Shown one piece after another: positions 52,930 through 61,522 of a stretch of DNA of 64,000 nucleotides (position 1 is its first letter; every line of letters starts with the position of its first letter). The stretch is taken from contig JAWXTY010000006.1 of assembly GCA_044433115.1 (NCBI GenBank), positions 18,382 to 82,381 of the forward strand, in the 5' to 3' direction. Under the pieces are notes generated by a model. That model searched no databases, was not told where the DNA came from, and saw only the letters and a program-made list of their open reading frames with translations. Origin of the DNA: CAKUIA01 sp044433115. Lineage in GTDB: Bacteria; Verrucomicrobiota; Verrucomicrobiia; Opitutales; Intestinicryptomonadaceae. The position numbers and the translations under genes are program-made.

Positions 52930-54216
52930 TTACTTTAACTCTTTCTTGGCTTCTTCCTTAGCTTCTGGCTTTGCTTGAGCTTTTAGCGTTTCGTCGCCTA
53001 AGATATTTAAACTTAGTCCATCTACAGCCAAGCTTAGGTTACTTGTAATAATATCAGCATTTTCAGGAATGCCTTCAGGGTCTATAAATACAGTGTTCTT
53101 AGTTCTCCAAATTAACTTAGGAGTCAATCTCTTTAGCTTTTGACCTTCGCCAACTATCCAAATTTCTCTGTCTTCTCTCCAAGCGTTTCTTGGAATTTCA
53201 TATACATTACTAAGCTTCTTAGCGTGAATTTCCATATCAACTTTGGAGTTTAACAATACCATTTCCTTGCCCTTATTCTCGTCTTTGAGGCAAAGTGGGT
53301 CGTCAATTTGTACTATCAAACGTACCATATTGTCGCCATCTTGAAGTCTGCCACGCATACGCTTGATATAGCCTTGTCTTGTGCCAACTATACCATCGCT
53401 GCCCTTTATGCGTACTTCAACTGTGCTACCTTTTTCTTCGTTAGTGTTCCAATAAGGTATGTCTAGGTACTTCAAAGTCTCGTATGTAACTGTGGCATCT
53501 ACCCAGAAAAAGTCTGTGAAATATAAATCACAAAAAGTAGTTGTAGGGCTTGCATACATACCTACTGCAGTTACGTTGCCATCTATGAATGCGTTAAAAG
53601 GTGCTTTAACTACAGTGTAGTCTAAGTCGTTCTTTGCAGTATCTAAGTTTGCCTTTGCTATTTCTACATTCGCTTGAGCTATCTTCAACTGAGGCTTTCT
53701 CAATGCTAAGTCAGAGTCAGACTCTTCTTCAAATACCAACTTCGAGCCAATCTTACTGTTCTTTAAAATCTCTAACTCTCTAACAGCCACTGCTTGCGAG
53801 CCAATTTCTATATCTAAATTTGCCTGAGCTTGCTCTAAGGCAGCGTTGGCTAATTCCTTAGTTGCCATTTGGTCGATGTTCTCTATATATATTAGAGGGT
53901 CGCCCTTCTTTACTATATAACCAGAGTCATAATTAGAGCCAAAAGACTTAACTATACCTGTAATCTTTGGCTTTAGAGCTAAGGTATAAGCTGCGATAGT
54001 TGTACCCATAGCAGAAATTTTAACTGTGCTATCTTCTAGTTGGAGCTTTTCTGTCTTAACTAGTGCCGATAGTGGGGCAGGCGGTCTCTTTTTGGTAACA
54101 GGGGCTGTCGCCATTAGATACCAAGCTGAATATATACCAGCTAGTATTATTATTACCGAAACGATTAGGATTAATACGCTCTTTATCGTTACTTTAACTT
54201 TGCTTTTTTCTTCCAT
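52930..54216 (-). CDS. RND efflux membrane-fusion (periplasmic adaptor) protein
   Basis: 428 residues. One N-terminal membrane segment (VLILIVSVIIILAGIYSAWYL) anchors it; then barrel-sandwich halves split by an alpha hairpin (about 110-200, ALEQAQANLDIEI and QANVEIAKANLDTAKNDL), followed by VKAPFNAFIDG and beta-barrel and membrane-proximal domains. A Lys/Glu/Ala-rich tail ends it. Bridges the pump and the outer-membrane factor. Confidence 0.93.
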   Translation of the reverse strand: MEEKSKVKVTIKSVLILIVSVIIILAGIYSAWYLMATAPVTKKRPPAPLSALVKTEKLQLEDSTVKISAMGTTIAAYTLALKPKITGIVKSFGSNYDSGYIVKKGDPLIYIENIDQMATKELANAALEQAQANLDIEIGSQAVAVRELEILKNSKIGSKLVFEEESDSDLALRKPQLKIAQANVEIAKANLDTAKNDLDYTVVKAPFNAFIDGNVTAVGMYASPTTTFCDLYFTDFFWVDATVTYETLKYLDIPYWNTNEEKGSTVEVRIKGSDGIVGTRQGYIKRMRGRLQDGDNMVRLIVQIDDPLCLKDENKGKEMVLLNSKVDMEIHAKKLSNVYEIPRNAWREDREIWIVGEGQKLKRLTPKLIWRTKNTVFIDPEGIPENADIITSNLSLAVDGLSLNILGDETLKAQAKPEAKEEAKKELK

Positions 54217-54237
54217 TTTTTTTCCTTATCCCCTATC

Positions 54238-54407
54238 GGGCACTTCTAAAAATTAGTTTTTCAAATAAACAGTCGTTCTTTTTGTTTTCTTTTTGTTCGT
54301 TTTTCTGTGTTTTTTCGTCAAATAACTCTGTTATTATCCTTAAAAATAGAAAAAACGTCCTAAAAATAAATTCAAAAATAATCAACTGCTAATTTTTAGA
54401 ACTCCCT
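54238..54407 (+). repeat. Dispersed inverted-repeat element, copy 9
   Basis: About 170 bases, GGGCACTTCTAAAAATTAG to CTAATTTTTAGAACTCCC, central hairpin AATAAC-TCT-GTTATT. Near-identical to copy 1 in opposite orientation. It fills almost all of the 192-base spacer between the outer-membrane-factor and membrane-fusion genes, which would otherwise be adjacent in one operon. Confidence 0.92.
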
Positions 54408-54408
54408 A

Positions 54409-55914
54409 TTATAAATATTGACCTAAAACTTCTGCCTCTATTGGGGCGAAGTTAGAATTTTCGTAAATTTTGTTTTTCTCTTTTTCGACTTTATCAGATA
54501 TATTTGTTATCCAAGCTCCACCTAAGGTGCTGTATAAGCTTAGTCTATATAAGATTAAATCTCGCTTTGCTGTTATTAAATTTAGCTCTAAGCTTTGTGT
54601 AGTTGTTATAGATGAGGCTACGTCGAGATAGTCAGTTAGACCCTTGGCGTATCTGTTTTTAGACTCAGATAACATATCGCCTGCGTTCTCATAAGATTTC
54701 AATAGCGATGTTATGTAACGCTTTTGAGTGGACTCGTTTGTAATAGAGTCTTGCACTTCAGCGAGAGCAGAAAGCACTGTGCTTTTATATGAATTAAACG
54801 CTTCGAGAGCTAGGGCTTGATTTTGTCTTACAGTCGCATTTCTTAGACCTGCGTCGAAGATTGGTTGAGAAATCATACCTGCAATTTGTATAGTCCAATT
54901 TTCAAATAAGCTAGAAATTCTGTCAGATTGGAAACTTAAAACAGGAACTGCCGACGACAATGCTATCTTTGGCAATCTGTCTGCCTTAGCTGAAGCAAGA
55001 GTCCACATAGCAGACATCAAAGCATATTTCGAAGCCTTTATGTCAGGTCTGCCTTCAAAGATTTGAGTTGGGATACCACTAGTAGGCAAGTCTCTTGGGT
55101 TTGCAATGTCCTTTACTAAATCTATCTTTAACTTAGTGTTTGCAGGCTTGCCTAAAAGTATGCAAAGCTTACTTCTGTAAAGGCACTCAGCTTGCTCAGA
55201 TAGAGGAATGGCGTTCCTTGTTGTATTTGTAGTTTGGCGTTGTTGCAATACGTCTAAGATATTGTCAGATCTGCCCATACTAAATCTAAAATACATAGAT
55301 TCAAGCGTTTCGGTATTTACCTTTAATTGGCTTTCAAGCACTTCCCTGTATCTCATTTCAGATTGGATTTGTATCCACGCTATAACTATATTAGAAATAA
55401 GAGTGTTCACTGCAGTTTGAGTGTTCATCTTAGCTTGCATTAAATTTGCCTGAGACGATTGTATGCTGGCATTTACCTTTCCCCACAAGTCCAACTCATA
55501 AGAAGCTGCAAAGGAAAGCCCATAAGACTCAACTCCATTACTTGCAGAGTCGCCAACTTGGGCTGAAGCTGTTGCATCTAAACTTGGAAATAACTGAGTT
55601 TCACTTATGTCAACTTGAGCTTGAGCTGAATTTAATCTTGCATAAATTTCGCCAAGACTAGGGCTGTTTTGCAAAGCTTCTTCTATAAACTCGTTTAGTT
55701 GTTCATCGCCAAATTCTTGCCACCACTTTTCATCTACAACTAATTCTTCGTCGCTAGAGTCAATAAATGTCTCTGGTATACTCTTTTCAAAAGACTCGCT
55801 TTTCTGCTCGTCTGGTTTATACATCTGGCACGAGCTTAATAGCCCAACAATGGCAATCATACTCACACCTCTCAAAATACTACAATTATTCAGTCTTTTA
55901 TACCCCATATTCAT
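54409..55914 (-). CDS. Outer-membrane efflux lipoprotein (TolC/NodT family)
   Basis: 501 residues. Lipobox near GLLSSCQMYKP (lipidated Cys) as in NodT-type factors. Two repeats of outer-membrane factor helices: WWQEFGDEQLNEFIEEAL, SYELDLWGKVNASIQSSQAN, EGRPDIKASKYALMSA, and YAKGLTDYLDVASSITTTQ. Forms the trimeric exit duct of the RND pump. First gene of the pump operon. Confidence 0.94.
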   Translation of the reverse strand: MNMGYKRLNNCSILRGVSMIAIVGLLSSCQMYKPDEQKSESFEKSIPETFIDSSDEELVVDEKWWQEFGDEQLNEFIEEALQNSPSLGEIYARLNSAQAQVDISETQLFPSLDATASAQVGDSASNGVESYGLSFAASYELDLWGKVNASIQSSQANLMQAKMNTQTAVNTLISNIVIAWIQIQSEMRYREVLESQLKVNTETLESMYFRFSMGRSDNILDVLQQRQTTNTTRNAIPLSEQAECLYRSKLCILLGKPANTKLKIDLVKDIANPRDLPTSGIPTQIFEGRPDIKASKYALMSAMWTLASAKADRLPKIALSSAVPVLSFQSDRISSLFENWTIQIAGMISQPIFDAGLRNATVRQNQALALEAFNSYKSTVLSALAEVQDSITNESTQKRYITSLLKSYENAGDMLSESKNRYAKGLTDYLDVASSITTTQSLELNLITAKRDLILYRLSLYSTLGGAWITNISDKVEKEKNKIYENSNFAPIEAEVLGQYL

Positions 55915-56043
55915 TTTTATTCAGATATAGACAATATATTTAGCCAAAAAAAAATCAAGTACTTTTTCTATTCCTCTTGATTTTTTTGTGATTTTTTAAG
56001 AATTTAATGCTTAATCTTTTTTTGAGATTTATTGAGAACTCAA

Positions 56044-58401
56044 TTAATCTTTTTTATCGTATACCTTTTCGCCCTTTATTATAGCTTCTTTAAATCTTTC
56101 CATTTCGGCTTTTCTTTCGTGAAAATTATTTAATTGTAGCTGTATAAGTGGGTCTACAGTATGCATTTCGCTTAGAATGTCGCCACGAGGAGTTTCTTCT
56201 AAACGCTGTTTGCCAAGCTTTATTAATTCTAAAACTCTATTGTAGCCTGCTTTGTTATTAGCTAATTTTTCATTTTTTAGAATAGGGCTAAGTTCTGGTC
56301 TATCAAAGTAGATTATCGCAGGGTCTTTTCTTGACATTTTGCCAAGTTTTCCCTTTCGACTAAAGTCTAAGTCTGTTAGCTTTGTAATTTCTGCAGTTTC
56401 TTTGCTTGTTAAAGGAGATCTGCCTGCATGGTTGTTAAATGAAGTCTCGTAAGTAGGATAATAAGGAGCGTTTATATCCAACCAAGTATATATCATTTCC
56501 TTTTCTTCTTTGCTTAGTTTTACTTTCTTGTGATTGCCATCTATGATTTCTGTCAACTTACTTGCGTGAGAACCCCAAGAGTAAGGAAGTTGAATACTAG
56601 AAGGACCAGCTCCTACAACCTTTATAATTTTTGCAACATTTAAGTTCACATAAGAAGCGTTAAAATACATATTCTTATCGCTCGAAAGGATTAGCTTGTT
56701 GTCGCCAGTAGCGTCGTGGCACTTTACGCAGTGCTTATCCAATATAGGCTGAATATTTTGCATATAAGAAAATGTTTCAGGCTCTTTGCCTAAGAATTGT
56801 TTAAGGCTTTGAGGAGCTTTCTTTAACGCCATTGTTTGAGAAGAGTCCATCATAGGAGCCATCAATCTGTCTTCGTGGCAACCTATGCAACCATAAGTTT
56901 CATCAGGCATAAGCATAGTTCCACTACGCATAGATTGAATCATCTTCTTATCTTTATCTAAGAGTTGGAAGTACACAAACTTATTTGCAGGGGCGTTGAA
57001 GCTAACAGAGCCATCTGCTTCAATTTCGGCTTCGCCTATGATACGCTTATTTTCAAAGCCGTCCCAATTTACGCCAGGAGCTTGAGCCCCTTGAGCTGTC
57101 CAAGAGTTTAGTGACCAAGTTCTCTTTTCGGGAGTTTCTATAACCCTTATATACTTTGCGTCGCCACGATTTACCCCCTTCATATGAGTACCTTCGTATA
57201 CGTCTTGTACGTAGAAAGTGCCAGAGTCCTTTTCGTCATTTCTAATGTCAGGGATAATTTTAGGCAAAGGGCGTGCCTCTATAATAATAGGGTCAAATAC
57301 ATCTTGGTCGGCAGAAATTAATTGTTCTGTTGTGCCATCTGTATTTAGTAAATATATGTCAGCTTTTTTTGTTGGTAAAACTTTTGGAGCTTTGCCTTCA
57401 AATTTTTCTCTATAAGCTATAGATACCAAAAAGTTTTCTTTATCTACAGGATATGGGTCTTCAAGCATAAATTCAGTAGCTCTAAATGCGTCGTAGTTAA
57501 ACACGCCTTTTGGAGCTAGTAATTTCTTTGCACTTTCTGGAACTAGAGCTACAACTGATTGATCGCCATCAATGCCCTTAGTTCTGTCGATTACAGCCAA
57601 TGCACCCCAAGGTCTGTCGTGGCAACTGCCAAAGATACAAACAACTAAGTCAGTGTTAGGGATTTGCCTTGCGTCTATAACTCCCCCTGGTTGGGCTGTG
57701 TTATTGCCATAATAAATAGCGTGGCGAGTGCCATCTGGGTTTACAGTCCACAAACCTTGAGCGTCGCCAAAGTTTCTGTCTACATATTCCCATCTTTCGT
57801 ATAAAATTCTGCCATCTGCCATCACTGTAGGGTGAGAGTCAAAAAGAGTGTTCACACTAATTTGATATATATTAGAACCATCGCCACCCATTCTAAATAG
57901 ATTTGCCATTATGTGCCTATTACACATACAAAACTTTGCGTGCCTAGTTGACGCAAAAATAATGTCGCCATTAGGTAGATAAACAGGGTCTATGTCTGAA
58001 ATATTCTTAGCAAAAGTCAGTTGCTTTAAGCCACTTCCATCTATATTCATCTCGTAGATATGATAGAAGTCATTCTTATCCTTACGCATAGAAAAGATAA
58101 TCTTTTTTGCGTCATAAGATAATTCAGGGTCTCTAATTATACCTTCTTTACTTTCTAAAATCACAGTGCTTTTGCCACTATCTACATCGTAAATACTCAT
58201 AGCAGAGCCACCTCTAAACTTAGCTTCGTTTATTTGTCCTAGCTGGAATAGCGTTGCAGTGTTGTGGTGGTCTTTTTCAAATTGAGACCTTTGAGTGTAA
58301 AGAATCTTCTTTCCCTTTAGTTTATCTAAATTGGACGCAAAACCTTGAAGCCCAGTAAGTAATATGCTTAGAGACAATAGTGTAGTTAAAAACTTTTTCA
58401 T
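56044..58401 (-). CDS. Secreted diheme beta-propeller protein (paralogue of 14202-17456)
   Basis: 785 residues with signal peptide (MKKFLTTLLSLSILLTGLQGFA). TolB/WD40-like blades (YDAKKIIFSMRKD, YLPNGDIIFASTRHA, MADGRILYERWEY), then two c-type heme sites CIGCH (505-509) and CVKCH (558-562), each followed by KAPQSLKQFLG and ILDKHCVKCH-type segments shared with the paralogue at 14202-17456. It ends without the FGE-like domain. Divergent from the third sulfatase gene, 114 bases apart. Likely periplasmic; electron transfer partner and function unknown. Confidence 0.85.
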   Translation of the reverse strand: MKKFLTTLLSLSILLTGLQGFASNLDKLKGKKILYTQRSQFEKDHHNTATLFQLGQINEAKFRGGSAMSIYDVDSGKSTVILESKEGIIRDPELSYDAKKIIFSMRKDKNDFYHIYEMNIDGSGLKQLTFAKNISDIDPVYLPNGDIIFASTRHAKFCMCNRHIMANLFRMGGDGSNIYQISVNTLFDSHPTVMADGRILYERWEYVDRNFGDAQGLWTVNPDGTRHAIYYGNNTAQPGGVIDARQIPNTDLVVCIFGSCHDRPWGALAVIDRTKGIDGDQSVVALVPESAKKLLAPKGVFNYDAFRATEFMLEDPYPVDKENFLVSIAYREKFEGKAPKVLPTKKADIYLLNTDGTTEQLISADQDVFDPIIIEARPLPKIIPDIRNDEKDSGTFYVQDVYEGTHMKGVNRGDAKYIRVIETPEKRTWSLNSWTAQGAQAPGVNWDGFENKRIIGEAEIEADGSVSFNAPANKFVYFQLLDKDKKMIQSMRSGTMLMPDETYGCIGCHEDRLMAPMMDSSQTMALKKAPQSLKQFLGKEPETFSYMQNIQPILDKHCVKCHDATGDNKLILSSDKNMYFNASYVNLNVAKIIKVVGAGPSSIQLPYSWGSHASKLTEIIDGNHKKVKLSKEEKEMIYTWLDINAPYYPTYETSFNNHAGRSPLTSKETAEITKLTDLDFSRKGKLGKMSRKDPAIIYFDRPELSPILKNEKLANNKAGYNRVLELIKLGKQRLEETPRGDILSEMHTVDPLIQLQLNNFHERKAEMERFKEAIIKGEKVYDKKD

Positions 58402-58515
58402 AGTATGTACAATTTTTTATAAGTAAGTTCTAATTTATAATTATAAATTACTCGCTTTGCAAGTTTTTTATTTTTTAATCTTTACTTTTTCTTAAAAGAT
58501 AGTTTAATTTAAATT

Positions 58516-60027
58516 ATGAGGAAGTTTATATATACGCTCTTAGGTGTTTCTTTGTGTTTTTCAGCTTTTGCAGAACAAGCGACTAAGGAAAGCCCAAATA
58601 TTTTAATCATTATGGCAGACGACGTAGGTCAAGGCGACTTGTCGTGCTATGGGGCAACAGCTATATCAACTCCCAACCTAGACGCTTTTGCTAAAGATGG
58701 TGTTAAGTTTAATGCTGGTTATACCAGTGCTGCAACTTGCACGCCTACAAGGTTTTCTATGCTAACTGGGCTTTATGCTTTTAGGCAAAAAGGCACTGGG
58801 ATTGCCCCTCCTAATGCAGCTGCTATAATTAAAGATGGAACTACAACTTTTCCTCAGCTCTTGCAAAAAGCAGGCTATAAAACTGCAGTTATTGGAAAAT
58901 GGCACTTAGGTCTTGGCGAGAAAAAACCTGATTGGAATGGCGAATTAAAACCAGGACCTTTAGAGCGTGGCTTTGATTATGCTTTTATTATTCCAAACAC
59001 AAATGACAGAGTTCCAACTGCCTATGTGGAAAATCATAGACTAAAGAATTTAGACCCAAGCGACCCTATAGAAGTTTTAGATAAGCCAAAGCCTAATTCT
59101 GAGTCTGGTATAACATTGAGAGATACTTTGCGTTTAGATTGGAGTTTTGGGCATAACAATACTGTACACAATGGTATAGGGCGTATTGGTTGGTGCTATG
59201 GGGGTAAATCTGCTCTAATTAGAGACGAAGATATGACTGTGGACTTTGTGGACGTAGCTAAAAAATGGCTGACTGAAAATAAGGATAATAAGTTCTTTAT
59301 GTTCTTTGCTGCCATTAATATACACGTGCCAAGAATGCCTAATGAGCGTTTCCAAGGAAAGTCAATGTTGGGCTTGCGTGGCGATGCTATGTTGGAGTTT
59401 GACTGGTCTGTGGGCGAGCTTAGAAAAACTTTAGAAGAGCTTGGCTTAGCTGAAAATACCCTAGTTGTAATTTGTAGCGACAATGGGGCTACTCTTGATA
59501 ATGGTTATAAGGACAATGCAGTTGAATTGGCAAAAAAGCATAATCATAGCCCAAGTGGCAGATTTAGAGGCTTTAAGAGCGACTCTTACGAAGGTGGGGC
59601 TAGAACTCCTTTTATATCTTATTGGAAGGGAACTATCACTCCTCAAACTTCAGATTTACCTATATCTACTATAGACTTAGGCAGAACTTTGTGTAAGATT
59701 GCAGGCGTAGAAGTCCCTGAAGGCGTTTTGCCTGATAGCTTGGATATGACAGACACACTTTTGGCAAAGGACAATGCAAAGGCTAGAGACTTTATCTTCT
59801 TTGAAGGTGCAACTAGATCTTGTTCCTATCAAGATGGTACGTGGAAGCTAATAGCTCCAAGTGTTGCAACCCTAAAGAAAACAGGCAATGCAAAGAAAAA
59901 ATTTGAACTATATAAAGTCCCTGAAGACGACGTAGAACAAAACAATGTATTTGCAAAAGAACCCGAAGTTGCCGAAACTATGCTAAAGAAACTTGGCGAT
60001 TTCTTGGAAATGGAAATAAAGAACTAA
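58516..60027 (+). CDS. Secreted sulfatase (third, different subfamily)
   Basis: 503 residues with signal peptide (MRKFIYTLLGVSLCFSAFA). Metal motif NILIIMADDVGQGDL, formylglycine Cys75 in ATCTPTRFSMLTGLYAFR, IGKWHLGLG, VVICSDNGATLDNG and SYEGGARTPFI. The sequence is distant from the tandem pair at 10958-14036, so probably a different substrate. Next gene starts 4 bases downstream. Confidence 0.93.
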   Translation: MRKFIYTLLGVSLCFSAFAEQATKESPNILIIMADDVGQGDLSCYGATAISTPNLDAFAKDGVKFNAGYTSAATCTPTRFSMLTGLYAFRQKGTGIAPPNAAAIIKDGTTTFPQLLQKAGYKTAVIGKWHLGLGEKKPDWNGELKPGPLERGFDYAFIIPNTNDRVPTAYVENHRLKNLDPSDPIEVLDKPKPNSESGITLRDTLRLDWSFGHNNTVHNGIGRIGWCYGGKSALIRDEDMTVDFVDVAKKWLTENKDNKFFMFFAAINIHVPRMPNERFQGKSMLGLRGDAMLEFDWSVGELRKTLEELGLAENTLVVICSDNGATLDNGYKDNAVELAKKHNHSPSGRFRGFKSDSYEGGARTPFISYWKGTITPQTSDLPISTIDLGRTLCKIAGVEVPEGVLPDSLDMTDTLLAKDNAKARDFIFFEGATRSCSYQDGTWKLIAPSVATLKKTGNAKKKFELYKVPEDDVEQNNVFAKEPEVAETMLKKLGDFLEMEIKN

Positions 60028-60031
60028 ATTT

Positions 60032-60718
60032 ATGCAAAAAGAAAGCTTCGACATAATTTACTCTTTGGGATTTAATTGCGACTGTGCATTATTTCTAAAG
60101 AAATATCACTTGAGGTCTTGTTCTGGACCTTTCGATTGGGTGGGTGTGTCTACTTTTCAAGAGCGAATTAATCTTATTTTAAACGACTTTCAAGACTTTT
60201 TAGACTATCATAAACTAGAACGTATTAGCCCAAGTGATGGCTTTAAAGACGCATATCAAAACATAAAGACGAATATGTCCTTTAGGCACGATTTCGACCC
60301 TGCAAAGGACTTGTCTAAATCTTTTGCAGGCGTTAAACGTAAATACGAAAAAAGGATAAATAGATTTTACCAAAACATCGCAAAATCTGAAAATATCCTC
60401 TTTGTATATATGGCAATGCAAGAATTTCTCGACACAAAGCTACTTAAAGATACACACAAAGCCCTCGAAGAAAAACTTAATAAGAGCATATCCTTTACTG
60501 TAATTCAGCAAGATCACTCTATTAATAGAGGCGAAATTTTCTTAGAAGAACTTAGCCCAAAACTAAAAGTCTACCACTTAGACTACTATAACTCTGTTGA
60601 AATTATAGATTTAAGTGCCAAGAAACTCCTTAAAGAGATTTTCACAAGTTACGAATGCAAAACCAGTTATAAGGGGGCTTTTAAAAATTGGTTTTTAAAT
60701 AGGAAAGCAAAAACTTAG
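60032..60718 (+). CDS. DUF1796 putative papain-like cysteine peptidase
   Basis: 228 residues, no signal peptide. DUF1796 opening YSLGFNCDCALFLKKYHLRS and CSGPFDWVGVSTF, then SFRHDFDP and LFVYMAMQEFL. The family is often found with surface-polysaccharide genes; enzymatic activity is only proposed. The last residues (KGAFKNWFLNRKAKT) and the TAG stop are encoded by the repeat element beginning at 60671, so its natural C-terminus was probably changed by the element. Confidence 0.8.
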   Translation: MQKESFDIIYSLGFNCDCALFLKKYHLRSCSGPFDWVGVSTFQERINLILNDFQDFLDYHKLERISPSDGFKDAYQNIKTNMSFRHDFDPAKDLSKSFAGVKRKYEKRINRFYQNIAKSENILFVYMAMQEFLDTKLLKDTHKALEEKLNKSISFTVIQQDHSINRGEIFLEELSPKLKVYHLDYYNSVEIIDLSAKKLLKEIFTSYECKTSYKGAFKNWFLNRKAKT

Positions 60719-60767
60719 TTTTTGCACTAAGATAGGCTACAATTGCTCTTTTTAAAAGCCCCCTTGG
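60671..60767 (+). repeat. Dispersed inverted-repeat element, copy 10 (internally deleted)
   Basis: About 97 bases: AAGGGGGCTTTTAAAAATTGG, the GCAAAAAC-TTA-GTTTTTGC hairpin, GATAGGCTACAATTGCTC, then TTTTTAAAAGCCCCCTT. The right half and the central hairpin are missing. It carries the stop codon of the preceding gene, and its right end forms part of a terminator. Confidence 0.85.
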
Positions 60768-60776
60768 GCTTTTTTT
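60756..60776 (+). terminator. Terminator made partly from a repeat element
   Basis: Stem AAGCCC / GGGCTT with a CCTT loop followed by five Ts. The left arm and loop belong to the right terminus of repeat copy 10. Confidence 0.75.
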
Positions 60777-60785
60777 CAAGAATTA

Positions 60786-61163
60786 TTAGTCAGCTAAGAT
60801 AAAGTCTGCTTCTTGGAAATCGGCAACTTCTTTTAGCCACAAATTTTTCACATAAGCTTGATGCTCTGGGTGGTTGTTGTAGAAATCATAGTCTGCTTGC
60901 GTATTAAACTGCATATAAAGCTGATAGCTATAAGGGTTCTTTTTGCTAATTTGCTTTCTTAGCGAAAAGTTGTTTACGCCCTTTATCTTTGATAATTCCA
61001 CGCTCTTTTCCAAGAAATTCTTTTCTTCCTTAGAGCCTTCTGCGTGCTTTAGTTTAAACATAACTGTATGTATAATAGGCTTGTCCTCTTTTGCGAAAGC
61101 AGTGTTAAGTGGAAGTGCCAAGCCAAGAGTAGCTAATAATTTCAAATAAAATCGTCTTTTCAT
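60786..61163 (-). CDS. Secreted Dabb (stress-responsive alpha/beta barrel) domain protein
   Basis: 125 residues with export signal (MKRRFYLKLLATLGLALPLNTAFA; the RRFYLK start may be Tat-type). The mature part has the Dabb pattern IIHTVMFKLKHAEGSKEE, and YMQFNTQADYDFYNNHPEHQAYV. Function of exported Dabb proteins is not established. It converges with the DUF1796 gene across the terminator. Confidence 0.85.
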   Translation of the reverse strand: MKRRFYLKLLATLGLALPLNTAFAKEDKPIIHTVMFKLKHAEGSKEEKNFLEKSVELSKIKGVNNFSLRKQISKKNPYSYQLYMQFNTQADYDFYNNHPEHQAYVKNLWLKEVADFQEADFILAD

Positions 61164-61244
61164 ATAGAGGATTAAAGCAAATTAGGGAAAAAAGAGCAAG
61201 CCTTTTCTCTTGACGCATTGGGTTTAAAATACTTTAATAAGTTT

Positions 61245-61520
61245 AGGTGAATTCTAAAAATTGGTTTTTACAAGAAAGCAAAAACTTAGTTTTTGCACTA
61301 AGATAAGCTACAATTGCTCTTTTTAGCCTGTTTTTGCTTGAATTTCCTTGCTTTTACATTAAATAATTGCATTATTGAACTCGCATCTAAAGATGTCTCG
61401 CCTTTCAGGTATTTGCTAACGCAAATATTCTACCCCTGAAGGTGTTCGCCTTAAAAAACAAGAAAATTACGCTAAAAACAATCTTAAAAATAGCTAATTG
61501 CCAATTTTTAGAACTCACCT
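61245..61520 (+). repeat. Dispersed inverted-repeat element, copy 11 (long form)
   Basis: About 276 bases, AGGTGAATTCTAAAAATTGG to CCAATTTTTAGAACTCACCT. It has the GCAAAAAC/GTTTTTGC hairpin, central AATAAT-TGC-ATTATT, and the same additional hairpin block (CATCT-AA-AGATG, TATTTGC-TAAC-GCAAATA) as the copy at 2818. The right end is 2 bases before the ATG at 61523. TTTA flanks both ends. Confidence 0.92.
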
Positions 61521-61522
61521 TT

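Noticed and set aside
55829..55845. TGGCACGAGCTTAAT in the outer-membrane-factor gene as a sigma-54 site
   Set aside because: The -12 element is missing and the position is inside coding sequence.
61442..61522. Extended N-terminus for the gene at 61523 (in-frame ATG at 61442)
   Set aside because: Those codons lie entirely inside repeat copy 11, and the downstream ATG gives a clean signal peptide.
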